From: an uncultured Lachnospiraceae bacterium
Lineage (GTDB): Bacteria > Bacillota > Clostridia > Lachnospirales > Lachnospiraceae
Assembly: GCA_905236585.1 (NCBI GenBank)
Contig: CAJOQZ010000048.1
Span: forward strand, 1-11,032
DNA: 11,032 nt
Direction: 5' to 3'
This document shows, in pieces, positions 1 to 6,190 of the stretch. The position numbers and the translations under genes were made by a program. Every line of letters starts with the position of its first letter. The stretch's first letter is position 1. The notes under the pieces are model-generated. The model was not told where the DNA came from and ran no database searches. It saw only the letters and a list, made by a program, of their open reading frames with translations.

Positions 1-776
1 CCCTCGTCCGCCAGACGGTGCATAAAATACGTAACCGCCGGTGCCGCCAGCCCCACGCTTTCCAATTCCCTCGCATACGAAAACACCTCGCGCGGCGTTC
101 CGTCCATAAATATTTTTCCGCTGTCCACAGTAATGATGCGGTCAACGTACTTCGCCACATCCTCCATACTGTGCGACACCAAAATAACCGTGTTGTTCCG
201 GCGTTCGTGCGTCGCCGCAATCATGTCCAGTATCTCGTCGCGGCCTTTCGGGTCGAGCCCCGCAGTCGGCTCATCCAAAATCAAAACTTCCGGGTCCATT
301 GCCAGCACGCCCGCGATCGCCACGCGCCGCTTTTGTCCGCCGGACAGTTCAAAAGGCGACTGCTCGTAAAACTCCGACGGGAACCCGACCGACACCAACG
401 CCTCAATCGCCCGGGTCGTTACATCATTTTCGCTTAACCCCTGATTGCGCGGTCCGAATTTGACATCCTCTAAGACCGTCGTTTCAAACAGCTGATGTTC
501 GGGATACTGGAAGACCATTCCCACCCGCGTCCGCAGCCGTTTTTTGTCAAAATCCCGATCATAGATGTTTTCCCCGTTATAATAAATATCGCCTTCCGTT
601 GCAGTCATAAGCCCGTTGAAATGCTGGATCAACGTAGACTTCCCCGAACCGGTATGCCCGATGATCCCGATAAACTCCCCCTCGTCGATCTGCAGATCAA
701 TATGGTCGAGCGCCCGTACTTCATACGCCGTGCCGACGTTATATACGTAACTGACATTTGATAAGATTAAAGACAT
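1..776 (-). CDS. ecfA2: Energy-coupling factor transporter ATPase EcfA2 (partial, C-terminus beyond window)
   Basis: One of two ATPases that power an energy-coupling factor (ECF) vitamin/metal importer on the cytoplasmic face of the membrane, together with the EcfT scaffold and swappable S-components. The visible 258 codons show the full ABC set: Walker A GHTGSGKST (residues 40-48), Q-loop FQYPEHQLF (89-97), signature LSGGQKRRVAIAG (144-156), Walker B LILDEPTAGLD (165-175) and switch His in SHSMED (201-206). The text MVFQYPEHQLFE and the FGPRN segment are typical of EcfA2 rather than EcfA1. The start ATG at 776 has GGAG nine bases upstream. The gene follows ecfA1 after a 55-bp gap containing a hairpin. 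The left edge cuts it before its stop; ecfT probably lies beyond, which cannot be checked here. Family assignment is secure; the A1/A2 label is slightly less so. Confidence 0.93.
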   Translation of the reverse strand, partial: MSLILSNVSYVYNVGTAYEVRALDHIDLQIDEGEFIGIIGHTGSGKSTLIQHFNGLMTATEGDIYYNGENIYDRDFDKKRLRTRVGMVFQYPEHQLFETTVLEDVKFGPRNQGLSENDVTTRAIEALVSVGFPSEFYEQSPFELSGGQKRRVAIAGVLAMDPEVLILDEPTAGLDPKGRDEILDMIAATHERRNNTVILVSHSMEDVAKYVDRIITVDSGKIFMDGTPREVFSYARELESVGLAAPAVTYFMHRLADE

Positions 777-804
777 AACGCGTCTCGCTCCGTATTTCCA
801 GCGT

Positions 805-828
805 AACTGTTCAGATGCCCGAACAGTT
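805..828. repeat. Intra-operon hairpin, AACTGTTC/GAACAGTT (copy 1)
   Basis: A perfect 8-bp inverted repeat: AACTGTTC at 805-812, 8-nt loop, GAACAGTT at 821-828. It lies three bases past the ecfA1 stop codon and before ecfA2. On the transcribed strand no T-run follows, so it does not look like an intrinsic terminator. The same arms recur at 2189-2219 in the same operon, again directly after a stop codon, which suggests a dispersed intergenic palindrome. Confidence 0.75.
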
Positions 829-831
829 GCA

Positions 832-1680
832 TTACATTTTTTTTAATGCACTCAGCAGTTCGTCCGCCGTCAATATCCCGTCCGGCAATGCAAGCCCCGC
901 CTCTTTTAGTTCATGCGCCAAAAGCGTGATCTGCGGCACATCCAGCCGGTATTTTTTCAATGTATCAACCTGTGAAAAAATCTCTCGCGGCGTCCCCCGC
1001 ATCACGATATTGCCGTGATCCATGACGTATACGTAATCGGCGCCGACCACCTCTTCCATGTAATGCGTGATCAGAATCACCGTCACCTGCTTTTTTTGAT
1101 TCAATTCATGCGCGACGCGGATGACCTCTTTGCGTCCGTCGGGATCAAGCATCGCCGTCGGCTCATCCATAACGATGCATTTCGGCTCCATCGCCATAAC
1201 GCCCGCGATCGCGACGCGCTGCTTCTGTCCGCCCGAAAGACGGTTCGGCGACTTGCTGCGGTATTTCCACATGCCGACCGAGCGCAGCGCGTGTTCGACC
1301 CGCTGCCAGATCTCGTCCGTCGGAACGCCGATGTTCTCCGGGCCAAAACCCACATCCTCTTCCACAACCGACGCTATGATTTGGTTGTCGGGATTTTGAA
1401 AAACCATCCCCGCGCTCTGGCGGATCGACAGTTCATTCTCCGGCTTAGCCGTATCTTTTCCGTCGACAAAGATCGTCCCCTCCGACGGCGTAAGAAGCGC
1501 GTTGATGTGTTTTGCCAGCGTCGACTTCCCCGAACCGTTATGACCTAAAATTGCAATGAACTGTCCGGCTTCGACCTCCAAATCCACATGGTCTAAGGCA
1601 GTAGAAATCCCCGAAACGTTTCCTTCCTCGTCCCGGCGGAAATATTCATGTACCAGTTGTGTCGCTTTGATAATACCCAT
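832..1680 (-). CDS. ecfA1: Energy-coupling factor transporter ATPase EcfA1
   Basis: ATPase subunit that pairs with EcfA2 in the ECF importer motor. With the ATG at 1680 the product is 282 aa, normal for the family. ABC motifs in order: Walker A GHNGSGKST (residues 46-54), Q-loop MVFQNPDNQ, signature LSGGQKQRVAIAG (148-160), Walker B CIVMDEPTAMLDPDGR (168-183) and switch His in ITHYMEE (H206). FQNPDNQI and the charged N-terminus LVHEYFRRDEEG are EcfA1 traits. I prefer the ATG at 1680 over one four codons upstream (1692): it overlaps the trmL stop as TAATG, has GGACGG just before it, and gives the family-like N-terminus MGIIKATQLVHEYF. The TAATG junction implies translational coupling to trmL. 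The gene ends ATG-TAA and is followed by the hairpin at 805-828. Confidence 0.94.
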   Translation of the reverse strand: MGIIKATQLVHEYFRRDEEGNVSGISTALDHVDLEVEAGQFIAILGHNGSGKSTLAKHINALLTPSEGTIFVDGKDTAKPENELSIRQSAGMVFQNPDNQIIASVVEEDVGFGPENIGVPTDEIWQRVEHALRSVGMWKYRSKSPNRLSGGQKQRVAIAGVMAMEPKCIVMDEPTAMLDPDGRKEVIRVAHELNQKKQVTVILITHYMEEVVGADYVYVMDHGNIVMRGTPREIFSQVDTLKKYRLDVPQITLLAHELKEAGLALPDGILTADELLSALKKM

Positions 1681-2174
1681 TATTCCGTCCATGACAGCCG
1701 ATGTAAGTTTCCTTCGTTCTGCAGACCCAAAAAATCCTGTTGCCGAAGCGCTTCGTATAATATGACCGCCGCGGAATTGGACAGATTCAAAGACCGGCTG
1801 TCTCCATACATCGGAATCCTGATGCAGTCATCCGGATGCTCCACCAATATCTCCTCGGGAATCCCTGCGCTCTCTTTTCCAAAAACAATATACGCATCCG
1901 CGTCATATCTTACATCCGCGTAAGTCTTTTTCGCCTTGGTCGTCGCGTAAAATATCTGCGCGTGTGCATGCTGCAAGATAAAATCCTCCCAATCCACATA
2001 GGTGTGCAGATCCACCTTGTCCCAGTAGTCCAAGCCCGCCCGCGACTGCCTCTTGTCGTGAAGCCGGAAAGGAATGGGATAGATAATATGCAGCGACGTA
2101 TTCGTCACGACGCAGGTTCGTCCGATATTAAACGTATTCCCCGGCTGCTCCGGCTCTAACAGAACAATATTCAT
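1680..2174 (-). CDS. trmL: tRNA (cytidine/uridine(34)-2'-O)-methyltransferase TrmL
   Basis: SPOUT-fold, SAM-dependent enzyme that 2'-O-methylates the wobble base of leucine tRNAs in the cytoplasm. The 164-aa length matches TrmL. Family motifs: NIVLLEPEQPGNTFNIGRT (residues 2-20), RAGLDYW (45-51), FGKESAGIPEEIL (98-110, part of the SAM-binding knot) and IPMYGDSRSLNLSNSAA (120-136, with the catalytic-site Arg and Asn). One oddity is Phe at position 15, where most relatives I recall have Gly (NTGNI). The gene sits 40 bp downstream of the aminotransferase, with the hairpin at 2189-2219 between them, and its TAA overlaps the ecfA1 ATG. The Shine-Dalgarno sequence is weak, so translation may rely on the operon. 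The function is unrelated to its neighbours; it looks like a housekeeping passenger. Confidence 0.93.
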   Translation of the reverse strand: MNIVLLEPEQPGNTFNIGRTCVVTNTSLHIIYPIPFRLHDKRQSRAGLDYWDKVDLHTYVDWEDFILQHAHAQIFYATTKAKKTYADVRYDADAYIVFGKESAGIPEEILVEHPDDCIRIPMYGDSRSLNLSNSAAVILYEALRQQDFLGLQNEGNLHRLSWTE

Positions 2175-2188
2175 ATCTTAGATTTCTT

Positions 2189-2219
2189 TGTAACTGTTCC
2201 ACTACTCTGAACAGTTACA
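2189..2219. repeat. Intra-operon hairpin, TGTAACTGTTC/GAACAGTTACA (copy 2)
   Basis: A perfect 11-bp inverted repeat: TGTAACTGTTC at 2189-2199, a 9-nt loop, and its complement at 2209-2219. Its right arm contains the aminotransferase stop codon (2215-2217). No T-run follows on the minus strand, so it is not a standard terminator. It shares the AACTGTTC core with the hairpin at 805-828. Confidence 0.8.
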
Positions 2220-3372
2220 TTCCTTTTACAAATTCTTCCATGCGGTCAATCGCGATCTTCAAATTCTCAAGGGAATACGCGTAGGAGATGCGGATAAATC
2301 CTTCGCCGCTGGCGCCGAACGCCGTCCCCGGAACGACCGCGACCTTTTTCTCGTTCAAAAACCTCGTGGCAAATTCCTCCGACGTCATCCCGTATTTTTG
2401 AATCGACGGGAAGATGTAGAACGCCCCGAACGGTTCAAAGCATTCAATCCCCATTTGCAAAAACCGGTTCACAAGATACCGCCGTCTGGTATTATATTCG
2501 TCGCGCATTGCCGCAACTTCCTCGTCGCAATGCCGTACCGCCTCAATCGCCGCATACTGGCTGGTGGTCGGCGCGCACATGATCGCAAACTGATGGATCT
2601 TCATCATCTGCTCCAAAATCACCTGCGGCGCGCAGACATAGCCCAAGCGCCAGCCTGTCATCGCGTATGCCTTGGAAAACCCGTTGATATATACCGTCCG
2701 ATCGCGCATCCCCGGCAGAGACGCAATCGACACATGATCCCCCGCATAGGACAGCTCCGCATAAATCTCATCCGTCAATACGAACAGGTCATGCCGGATA
2801 ACGACCTCCGCAATGCTTTCCAAATCCTTTTTTTCCATGATCGCGCCCGTCGGATTATTTGGAAACGGCAAAACCAAAATTTTTGTTTTGTCCGTAATCG
2901 CTTCTTCCAGTTCCTGCGCCGTCAAACGAAATTCATTCTCCGCCTTTAGGTTGATGATGACCGGCTTGCCGTTCGCTAAAATCGTACACGGCTCATAGGA
3001 TACATAACTCGGCTGAGGGATCAAGACTTCGTCTCCCGGATCAAGCATCGCCCGAAGCGCGATGTCGATCGCCTCGCTTCCGCCGACCGTAACGAGCATT
3101 TCTTTTTTCGGATTATAGGTCAAGTCGAAGCGGCGGCTCAAATACTCCGCAATCGCATCTTTCAACTCCGCAAGACCGGCGTTGGATGTGTAGAAAGTAC
3201 GCCCCTGTTCAAGCGAATAGATGCCCTCTTCCCGAATGCGCCAAGGGGTGTCAAAATCCGGTTCCCCGACGCCGAGGGAGATCGCGTCCTTCATCTCGCT
3301 GACGATATCGAAAAACTTTCGGATGCCGGACGGCTGGATCGTTGTGATTCTTTGGGATAACGGATTTCTCAT
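2215..3372 (-). CDS. PLP-dependent aminotransferase, class I/II (AspC/PatA/AlaT-like)
   Basis: Cytoplasmic fold-type I aminotransferase of 385 aa, full length for the family. Visible active-site elements: GEPDFDTP near the substrate entrance (36-43), PNNPTG (171-176, Asn contacting PLP), LTDEIYAEL (199-207, the Asp and Tyr that hold the cofactor), SKAYAMTGWRLGY (233-245, with Lys234 as the Schiff-base lysine) and Arg361 in FIRISYA for the substrate carboxylate. The amino-acid substrate cannot be read from sequence; aspartate, alanine and aromatic enzymes all look alike here. The start ATG overlaps the stop of the upstream Lrp/AsnC regulator by four bases (ATGA), so the two are translationally coupled, and amino-acid-responsive control by that regulator is a reasonable inference. 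The gene ends at a hairpin that includes its stop codon. Confidence 0.93.
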   Translation of the reverse strand: MRNPLSQRITTIQPSGIRKFFDIVSEMKDAISLGVGEPDFDTPWRIREEGIYSLEQGRTFYTSNAGLAELKDAIAEYLSRRFDLTYNPKKEMLVTVGGSEAIDIALRAMLDPGDEVLIPQPSYVSYEPCTILANGKPVIINLKAENEFRLTAQELEEAITDKTKILVLPFPNNPTGAIMEKKDLESIAEVVIRHDLFVLTDEIYAELSYAGDHVSIASLPGMRDRTVYINGFSKAYAMTGWRLGYVCAPQVILEQMMKIHQFAIMCAPTTSQYAAIEAVRHCDEEVAAMRDEYNTRRRYLVNRFLQMGIECFEPFGAFYIFPSIQKYGMTSEEFATRFLNEKKVAVVPGTAFGASGEGFIRISYAYSLENLKIAIDRMEEFVKGM

Positions 3373-3851
3373 AGTACCATCTTCATCCTTTCGTCGCGCA
3401 CTTCCTTTGCCATGATCGTACCGTGGTCTTTGTATTTTTTCAAAATAAAGTTCGTCCGCGTCGACTGCACCGAATCGATTGTCGATAATTTTTCCGTGAC
3501 AAACTCGGATACTTCACGAAGAGTTTTCCCTTCGAGCGTCACCATGAAGTCGAAATTGCCGGAGATCAGGTAGACCGCGTTGACCTCGGGGTAGTTGTAG
3601 ATATACTGTGCCACCTTGTCGAACCCCATGCCGCGCTGGGGCGTCACGCGGACTTCAATCAAGGCGTTGACCTTTTCAATGCCGACGGCGTCCCAGTTGA
3701 TTAAAGTGTGGTAGCCGCAGATGATGTTGTCGGCGCGGAGTTTTTCCAAGGTGTTCATGACTGCCGTCTCGTCTTCTCCCATAAGGACGGCGAGTTCCTT
3801 TATGTCGATGCGGGCATTTTTTTCAATGTAGTTTAAGAGTTTTTCTTCCAA
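3369..3851 (-). CDS. Lrp/AsnC family transcriptional regulator (TTG start)
   Basis: Small DNA-binding regulator of 160 aa. Residues about 4-50 form the AsnC-type winged helix (YIEKNARIDIKELAVLMGEDETAV...), and residues about 62-137 form the RAM effector-binding domain, including VYLISGNFDFMVTLEG (93-108), which matches the glycine-rich amino-acid-binding loop of the family. The start is TTG at 3851: a strong GGAGGG lies seven bases upstream and no in-frame ATG suits the domain start. The gene begins 17 bp after the AIR synthase-like gene and overlaps the aminotransferase by ATGA, so it probably senses an amino acid tied to that enzyme and may autoregulate this operon (inference). The tail after residue 140 (KDHGTIMAKEVRDERMKMVL) is an extra charged extension beyond the RAM domain. 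Confidence 0.93.
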   Translation of the reverse strand: MEEKLLNYIEKNARIDIKELAVLMGEDETAVMNTLEKLRADNIICGYHTLINWDAVGIEKVNALIEVRVTPQRGMGFDKVAQYIYNYPEVNAVYLISGNFDFMVTLEGKTLREVSEFVTEKLSTIDSVQSTRTNFILKKYKDHGTIMAKEVRDERMKMVL

Positions 3852-3868
3852 TTTGGTTCCCTCCGTGG

Positions 3869-4852
3869 TTATAATACCTTATATAGTTCATCCGTTTTCG
3901 GCGGTTCAAGATAGCGTGTAATTCCGTCCATATGCAGGATGCGGTCTTTGCCTTCCGTTGCTTTTCCTATAACGGCTGCAGGTATTGCCGCATCTGATAG
4001 TTTTTTAATAAGCCCCGTGCCGTCGGTTGTTGCAATCAGCATACATCCGCTTGATATCAATCCATAAGGGTTGATCCCGTAATGCTCGGCAATCTCTATC
4101 GTCTCCTGGCGTATCGGAATGTCCTTTGCTTCGACTTCGATTCCGACTCCCGAACTTTCCGCCATTTCCCATAATGCGCCGGAGATGCCGCCCTCCGTGA
4201 CATCGTGCATCGCAGCGGCTCCGTGCGCGGCTGCGATCCTGCCCTCCGGCAGAACAGACAGATATTGGTCGAATGCTTTTGCCGTCTCCAAAAAATCCGG
4301 AGGAAATACGCCGCTTAATTCCGCTTCTTTTTCCTTTGCAATGATAGACGTCCCCTCGATGCCGACCCATTTGGTTGCAACGAGATCCATCCCCGGCTTT
4401 GCCCCTCCGGTGGAAATCAGATGTCCCTTTTTTACCTTTGCGACGCCCGTGACGGAAATCACCGGCTGATTGACGACGTTCGTCACCTCCGTATGCCCGC
4501 CGACGACCTGTATTTGATTCTCGGCGCACGCCGCGTTGACCTGCGTCATGATATCCCGCAGTTCCTTTTCCTCCGTCCCCGGCGGAAGCAGTACGGTCAA
4601 CATAATGCCGATCGGCTCCGCTCCTGCGGAGGCAAGGTCGTTAACCGTAACCAGCACCGACAGCGCCCCGATATCTTTTGCCGTTCCGGTAATCGGGTCG
4701 GTCGACATCACGACGATCTCGTCCGGCGCCAGTTCGATCGCCGCACAGTCCTCTCCGACTGCCGAGCCTAAGATCACTTCGTCCCGCTTTTGTGCAAGGC
4801 GGTCGATCACCGACCGTTTTAATACGTTTTCCGGTACTTTGCCGACTTCCAT
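3869..4852 (-). CDS. AIR synthase-related protein (PurM/HypE/ThiL superfamily), function unassigned
   Basis: A 327-aa ATP-binding protein of the PurM fold. N-terminal half: VGEDCAAIEL (32-41), the STDP metal/nucleotide loop (50-53), TVNDLASAGAEP (69-80) and VGGHTEVTN (117-125). C-terminal half: HDVTEGGISGALWE (216-229) and the SSGCMLIA loop (267-274). This order resembles HypE, but the protein lacks the HypE C-terminal cysteine (a PRIC-like end) that carries the thiocarboxamide; it ends DELYKVL. No hyp genes are nearby, so I do not call it HypE. ThiL or selenophosphate synthetase are less likely. ATG at 4852 has AAAGGA five bases upstream. It is the first gene of the operon, 17 bp before the Lrp/AsnC gene. 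A link to amino-acid metabolism is inferred only from this neighbourhood. Confidence 0.85.
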   Translation of the reverse strand: MEVGKVPENVLKRSVIDRLAQKRDEVILGSAVGEDCAAIELAPDEIVVMSTDPITGTAKDIGALSVLVTVNDLASAGAEPIGIMLTVLLPPGTEEKELRDIMTQVNAACAENQIQVVGGHTEVTNVVNQPVISVTGVAKVKKGHLISTGGAKPGMDLVATKWVGIEGTSIIAKEKEAELSGVFPPDFLETAKAFDQYLSVLPEGRIAAAHGAAAMHDVTEGGISGALWEMAESSGVGIEVEAKDIPIRQETIEIAEHYGINPYGLISSGCMLIATTDGTGLIKKLSDAAIPAAVIGKATEGKDRILHMDGITRYLEPPKTDELYKVL

Positions 4853-4869
4853 GAATATCCTTTCGCACC

Positions 4870-4884
4870 GGCGGCTCTGCCGCC
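4870..4884 (-). promoter_or_regulatory. GC-rich hairpin just upstream of the operon's first ribosome binding site
   Basis: GGCGGC and GCCGCC (4870-4875 and 4879-4884) form a perfect 6-bp stem with a 3-nt loop, ending about six bases before the AAAGGA ribosome binding site of the AIR synthase-like gene. It could modulate ribosome access; no regulator is identifiable. Confidence 0.45.
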
Positions 4885-4917
4885 CCTTTCATCTTTCATA
4901 ATTTAACCGATGCCGTC

Positions 4918-4958
4918 CACGACGCAACCGACTGTCTTTTCTCCCCGGTGACGTCGTG
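4918..4958 (-). promoter_or_regulatory. Leader stem-loop in the 5' untranslated region of the operon
   Basis: CACGACG (4918-4924) pairs with CGTCGTG (4952-4958). Inside, ACCG (4927-4930) pairs with CGGT (4946-4949), leaving a 2x2 internal loop and a 15-nt terminal loop. It lies about 10 to 60 nt after the predicted transcription start and has no T-run, so it is not a plain terminator. It matches no riboswitch I recognise. Confidence 0.45.
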
Positions 4959-4976
4959 AATCGTAACATTCAGTCT

Positions 4977-5005
4977 ATCTTATCATAATCGAGTGTTTTT
5001 TCCAA
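4977..5005 (-). promoter_or_regulatory. Sigma-A-type promoter for the AIR synthase/Lrp/aminotransferase/TrmL/ECF operon
   Basis: On the minus strand, TTGGAA (5000-5005) and TAAGAT (4977-4982) are separated by exactly 17 bp. Each matches the consensus at 4 of 6 positions, and the placement gives a leader of about 120 nt before the ATG at 4852. No better candidate was found upstream. Confidence 0.5.
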
Positions 5006-5015
5006 GACGAATATG

Positions 5016-5024
5016 TGATAAAAT
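5016..5024 (+). promoter_or_regulatory. Possible extended -10 for the 5250-5861 gene
   Basis: TGATAAAAT is an extended -10 (TG-N-TAAAAT). The matching -35 position is only a T-run, so support is weak. If used, it is divergent from the operon promoter at 4977-5005 and the mRNA leader would contain the whole structured element at 5032-5199. Confidence 0.3.
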
Positions 5025-5031
5025 GATATCA

Positions 5032-5199
5032 GGGTCAAAAGTCCGAACCCGCTTTGTGCTTGCACAAAAGTGGGTGAGAGACTTTATGACCCGCCCCACA
5101 TTGAGCACGAAGTGGGGCGAAAGCGCCACGAGAGTGCGAAATGTGGGAGGAGCGTGGGAGCACGAAGTGCGGAACGCTCCGGATATCGGGTTTTGACCC
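5032..5199. repeat. Structured element bounded by GGGTCAAAA/TTTTGACCC inverted repeats (MITE-like or structured RNA)
   Basis: Nine-bp perfect terminal inverted repeats (5032-5040, 5191-5199), continued by CCCG/CGGG (5048-5051, 5187-5190), enclose several hairpins. TTTGTGC/GCACAAA is centred near 5061. CGCCCCAC (5092-5099) pairs with GTGGGGCG (5112-5119). GGAGCGT (5149-5155) pairs with ACGCTCC (5174-5180), enclosing GCAC-GAA-GTGC (5160-5170). CCCACATT (5095-5102) can alternatively pair with AATGTGGG (5140-5147). GAGCACGAAGTG occurs twice inside. No codon-like reading frame or protein family is apparent. It could be a small non-autonomous mobile element, a dispersed structured repeat, or the leader of the downstream gene. 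Confidence 0.65.
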
Positions 5200-5249
5200 C
5201 AACATCATAAAATAGGTGGCAAAATATATATTTTCAAGGGAATTACACC

Positions 5250-5861
5250 ATGCACACACCGTTTCCGATTTTTACCATTTTTTTGATCTTCGTCGTGTCA
5301 ACGGCGGCGTATCGCGCCAATTTAGAAAGAAAACGCATGAAGCGGGACGCGGACTTTTGGTCTCGTGAAGACGCCGCAAAAAAAACGCCGAAAAAAGACT
5401 TGTCCGAGATCGCTTACATCCACGTTCCGCTGGATGCTTTTCCCATCGGCATCTTGGATTCGGACGAGGCGGCGATGACCGAAGAGGAACTTAAGTGCCT
5501 TGCCAATCTGCCGATCCTAAACTTAAATGATATGACAAATACCGACATCCGGCTTGCCTACGGCACGGACAATTTTGATTATATGCAGTCGGTCGGCGAG
5601 AATTTTGACCGGCTCGAAGTGCTGTTGTGCGATTACGCAAAACTTTTGATGGAAAACAGCCTCTATGCACAGTCCATTCCCGTATTGGAATTTGCGGTCA
5701 GGGAACACGCGACGATCTCTTCCATTTACACGCTGCTCGGCGAATGTTACGACGAGGCGGGCGAAGAAGAAAAACTCGAAAAACTCATTGCGTCCGTCGA
5801 GGAGCGGGATTTGATAATGAAAGGCGGGATATTGGATTATTTGAGAGGTCTGATGGTGTAG
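5250..5861 (+). CDS. Conserved hypothetical membrane-anchored protein, possibly TPR-like
   Basis: 203 aa with no function I can name. Residues 7-21 (IFTIFLIFVVSTAAY) form a single N-terminal membrane segment, followed by a basic stretch (RANLERKRMKR), so the protein is probably anchored with the rest in the cytoplasm. The remainder is soluble. Residues about 115-190 look helical with alternating small and large residues (YAKLLMENSLYAQSIPVLEFAV...YTLLGECYDEAGEEEKLEKLI), resembling two degenerate tetratricopeptide repeats. I recall similar proteins, with FW-RE after the anchor and a conserved N-(T/S)DL/IRL-YG segment, in Lachnospiraceae genomes. ATG at 5250 has AAGGG nine bases upstream. It stands alone, divergent from the core operon. 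Its stop is followed after 35 bp by the first 288-bp repeat. Confidence 0.85.
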   Translation: MHTPFPIFTIFLIFVVSTAAYRANLERKRMKRDADFWSREDAAKKTPKKDLSEIAYIHVPLDAFPIGILDSDEAAMTEEELKCLANLPILNLNDMTNTDIRLAYGTDNFDYMQSVGENFDRLEVLLCDYAKLLMENSLYAQSIPVLEFAVREHATISSIYTLLGECYDEAGEEEKLEKLIASVEERDLIMKGGILDYLRGLMV

Positions 5862-5896
5862 GATGGCTTGCTATAAAATATCGGTTAATTCCATCC

Positions 5897-6184
5897 TCTT
5901 TTGCCGAATTAGCAAATGAGGTTCTTGCTGACGCTTAAAATCGTTGCCTCCAACCACTTTAAGCGTGATTTAAGGCTGGCAAAAAAGCGCGGGCGTGACA
6001 TTTCTTTGCTGCAAACCGTTATTGACCATTTAGTTAACGGGCATCCGCTTGATGCTAAATACCGCGACCATGAATTAAGCGGCGATGTCAGCCGGTTGGA
6101 GAACGCCAACGCCAATCCGTTCATCCGAACGCTCAACCACATCGCCGGCGCATTGAGGGAAAAAACTGCGGATTACGTTTGTGT
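5897..6184 (+). repeat. 288-bp direct repeat, left copy
   Basis: Aligned by eye without gaps to 10633-10920 (constant offset 4736) with 6 mismatches (about 98% identity). Homology begins at TCTTTTGCCGAATT inside the end of the antitoxin reading frame and stops after GATTACGTTTGTGT. Both edges are sharp, with unrelated flanks. Confidence 0.95.
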
Positions 6185-6190
6185 AATTAT
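5897..6190 (+). pseudogene. Truncated antitoxin tail plus YafQ-XRE chimera (left copy)
   Basis: The first part encodes only the last residues of a RelB/DinJ antitoxin (SFAELANEVLADA, stop at 5938); the rest of that gene is absent. Overlapping it, an ATG at 5916 opens the same chimera as at 10652: YafQ-like residues to about 56, then a HigA-like segment. It differs from the right copy at four residues (L7, H14, F69, H75 against I, R, S, R). After residue 90 the homology ends, and the frame would run on to 6383 through unrelated, low-complexity sequence, which supports a broken gene. No promoter or complete partner is present. It most likely arose by duplication or recombination with the right copy. 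Confidence 0.8.

Noticed and set aside
3869..4852. Assignment as hydrogenase maturation protein HypE.
   Set aside because: The C-terminal cysteine motif essential for HypE is missing and no other hyp genes are nearby.
4830..4903. Small minus-strand frame beginning MKDERGGRAAG that overlaps the start of the AIR synthase-like gene; considered as a leader peptide.
   Set aside because: No Shine-Dalgarno sequence before its ATG and no regulatory codon run; only a chance frame in the leader is supported.
4993..5196. Open frames across 4993-5259 on both strands.
   Set aside because: They are by-products of the hairpin-rich element; no ribosome binding site fits and the translations resemble no family.
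5861..5896. Inverted repeat GGATGG/CCATCC ending exactly at the left edge of the 288-bp repeat.
   Set aside because: Only 6 bp with a 24-nt loop; likely chance and not a credible terminator or recombination site.
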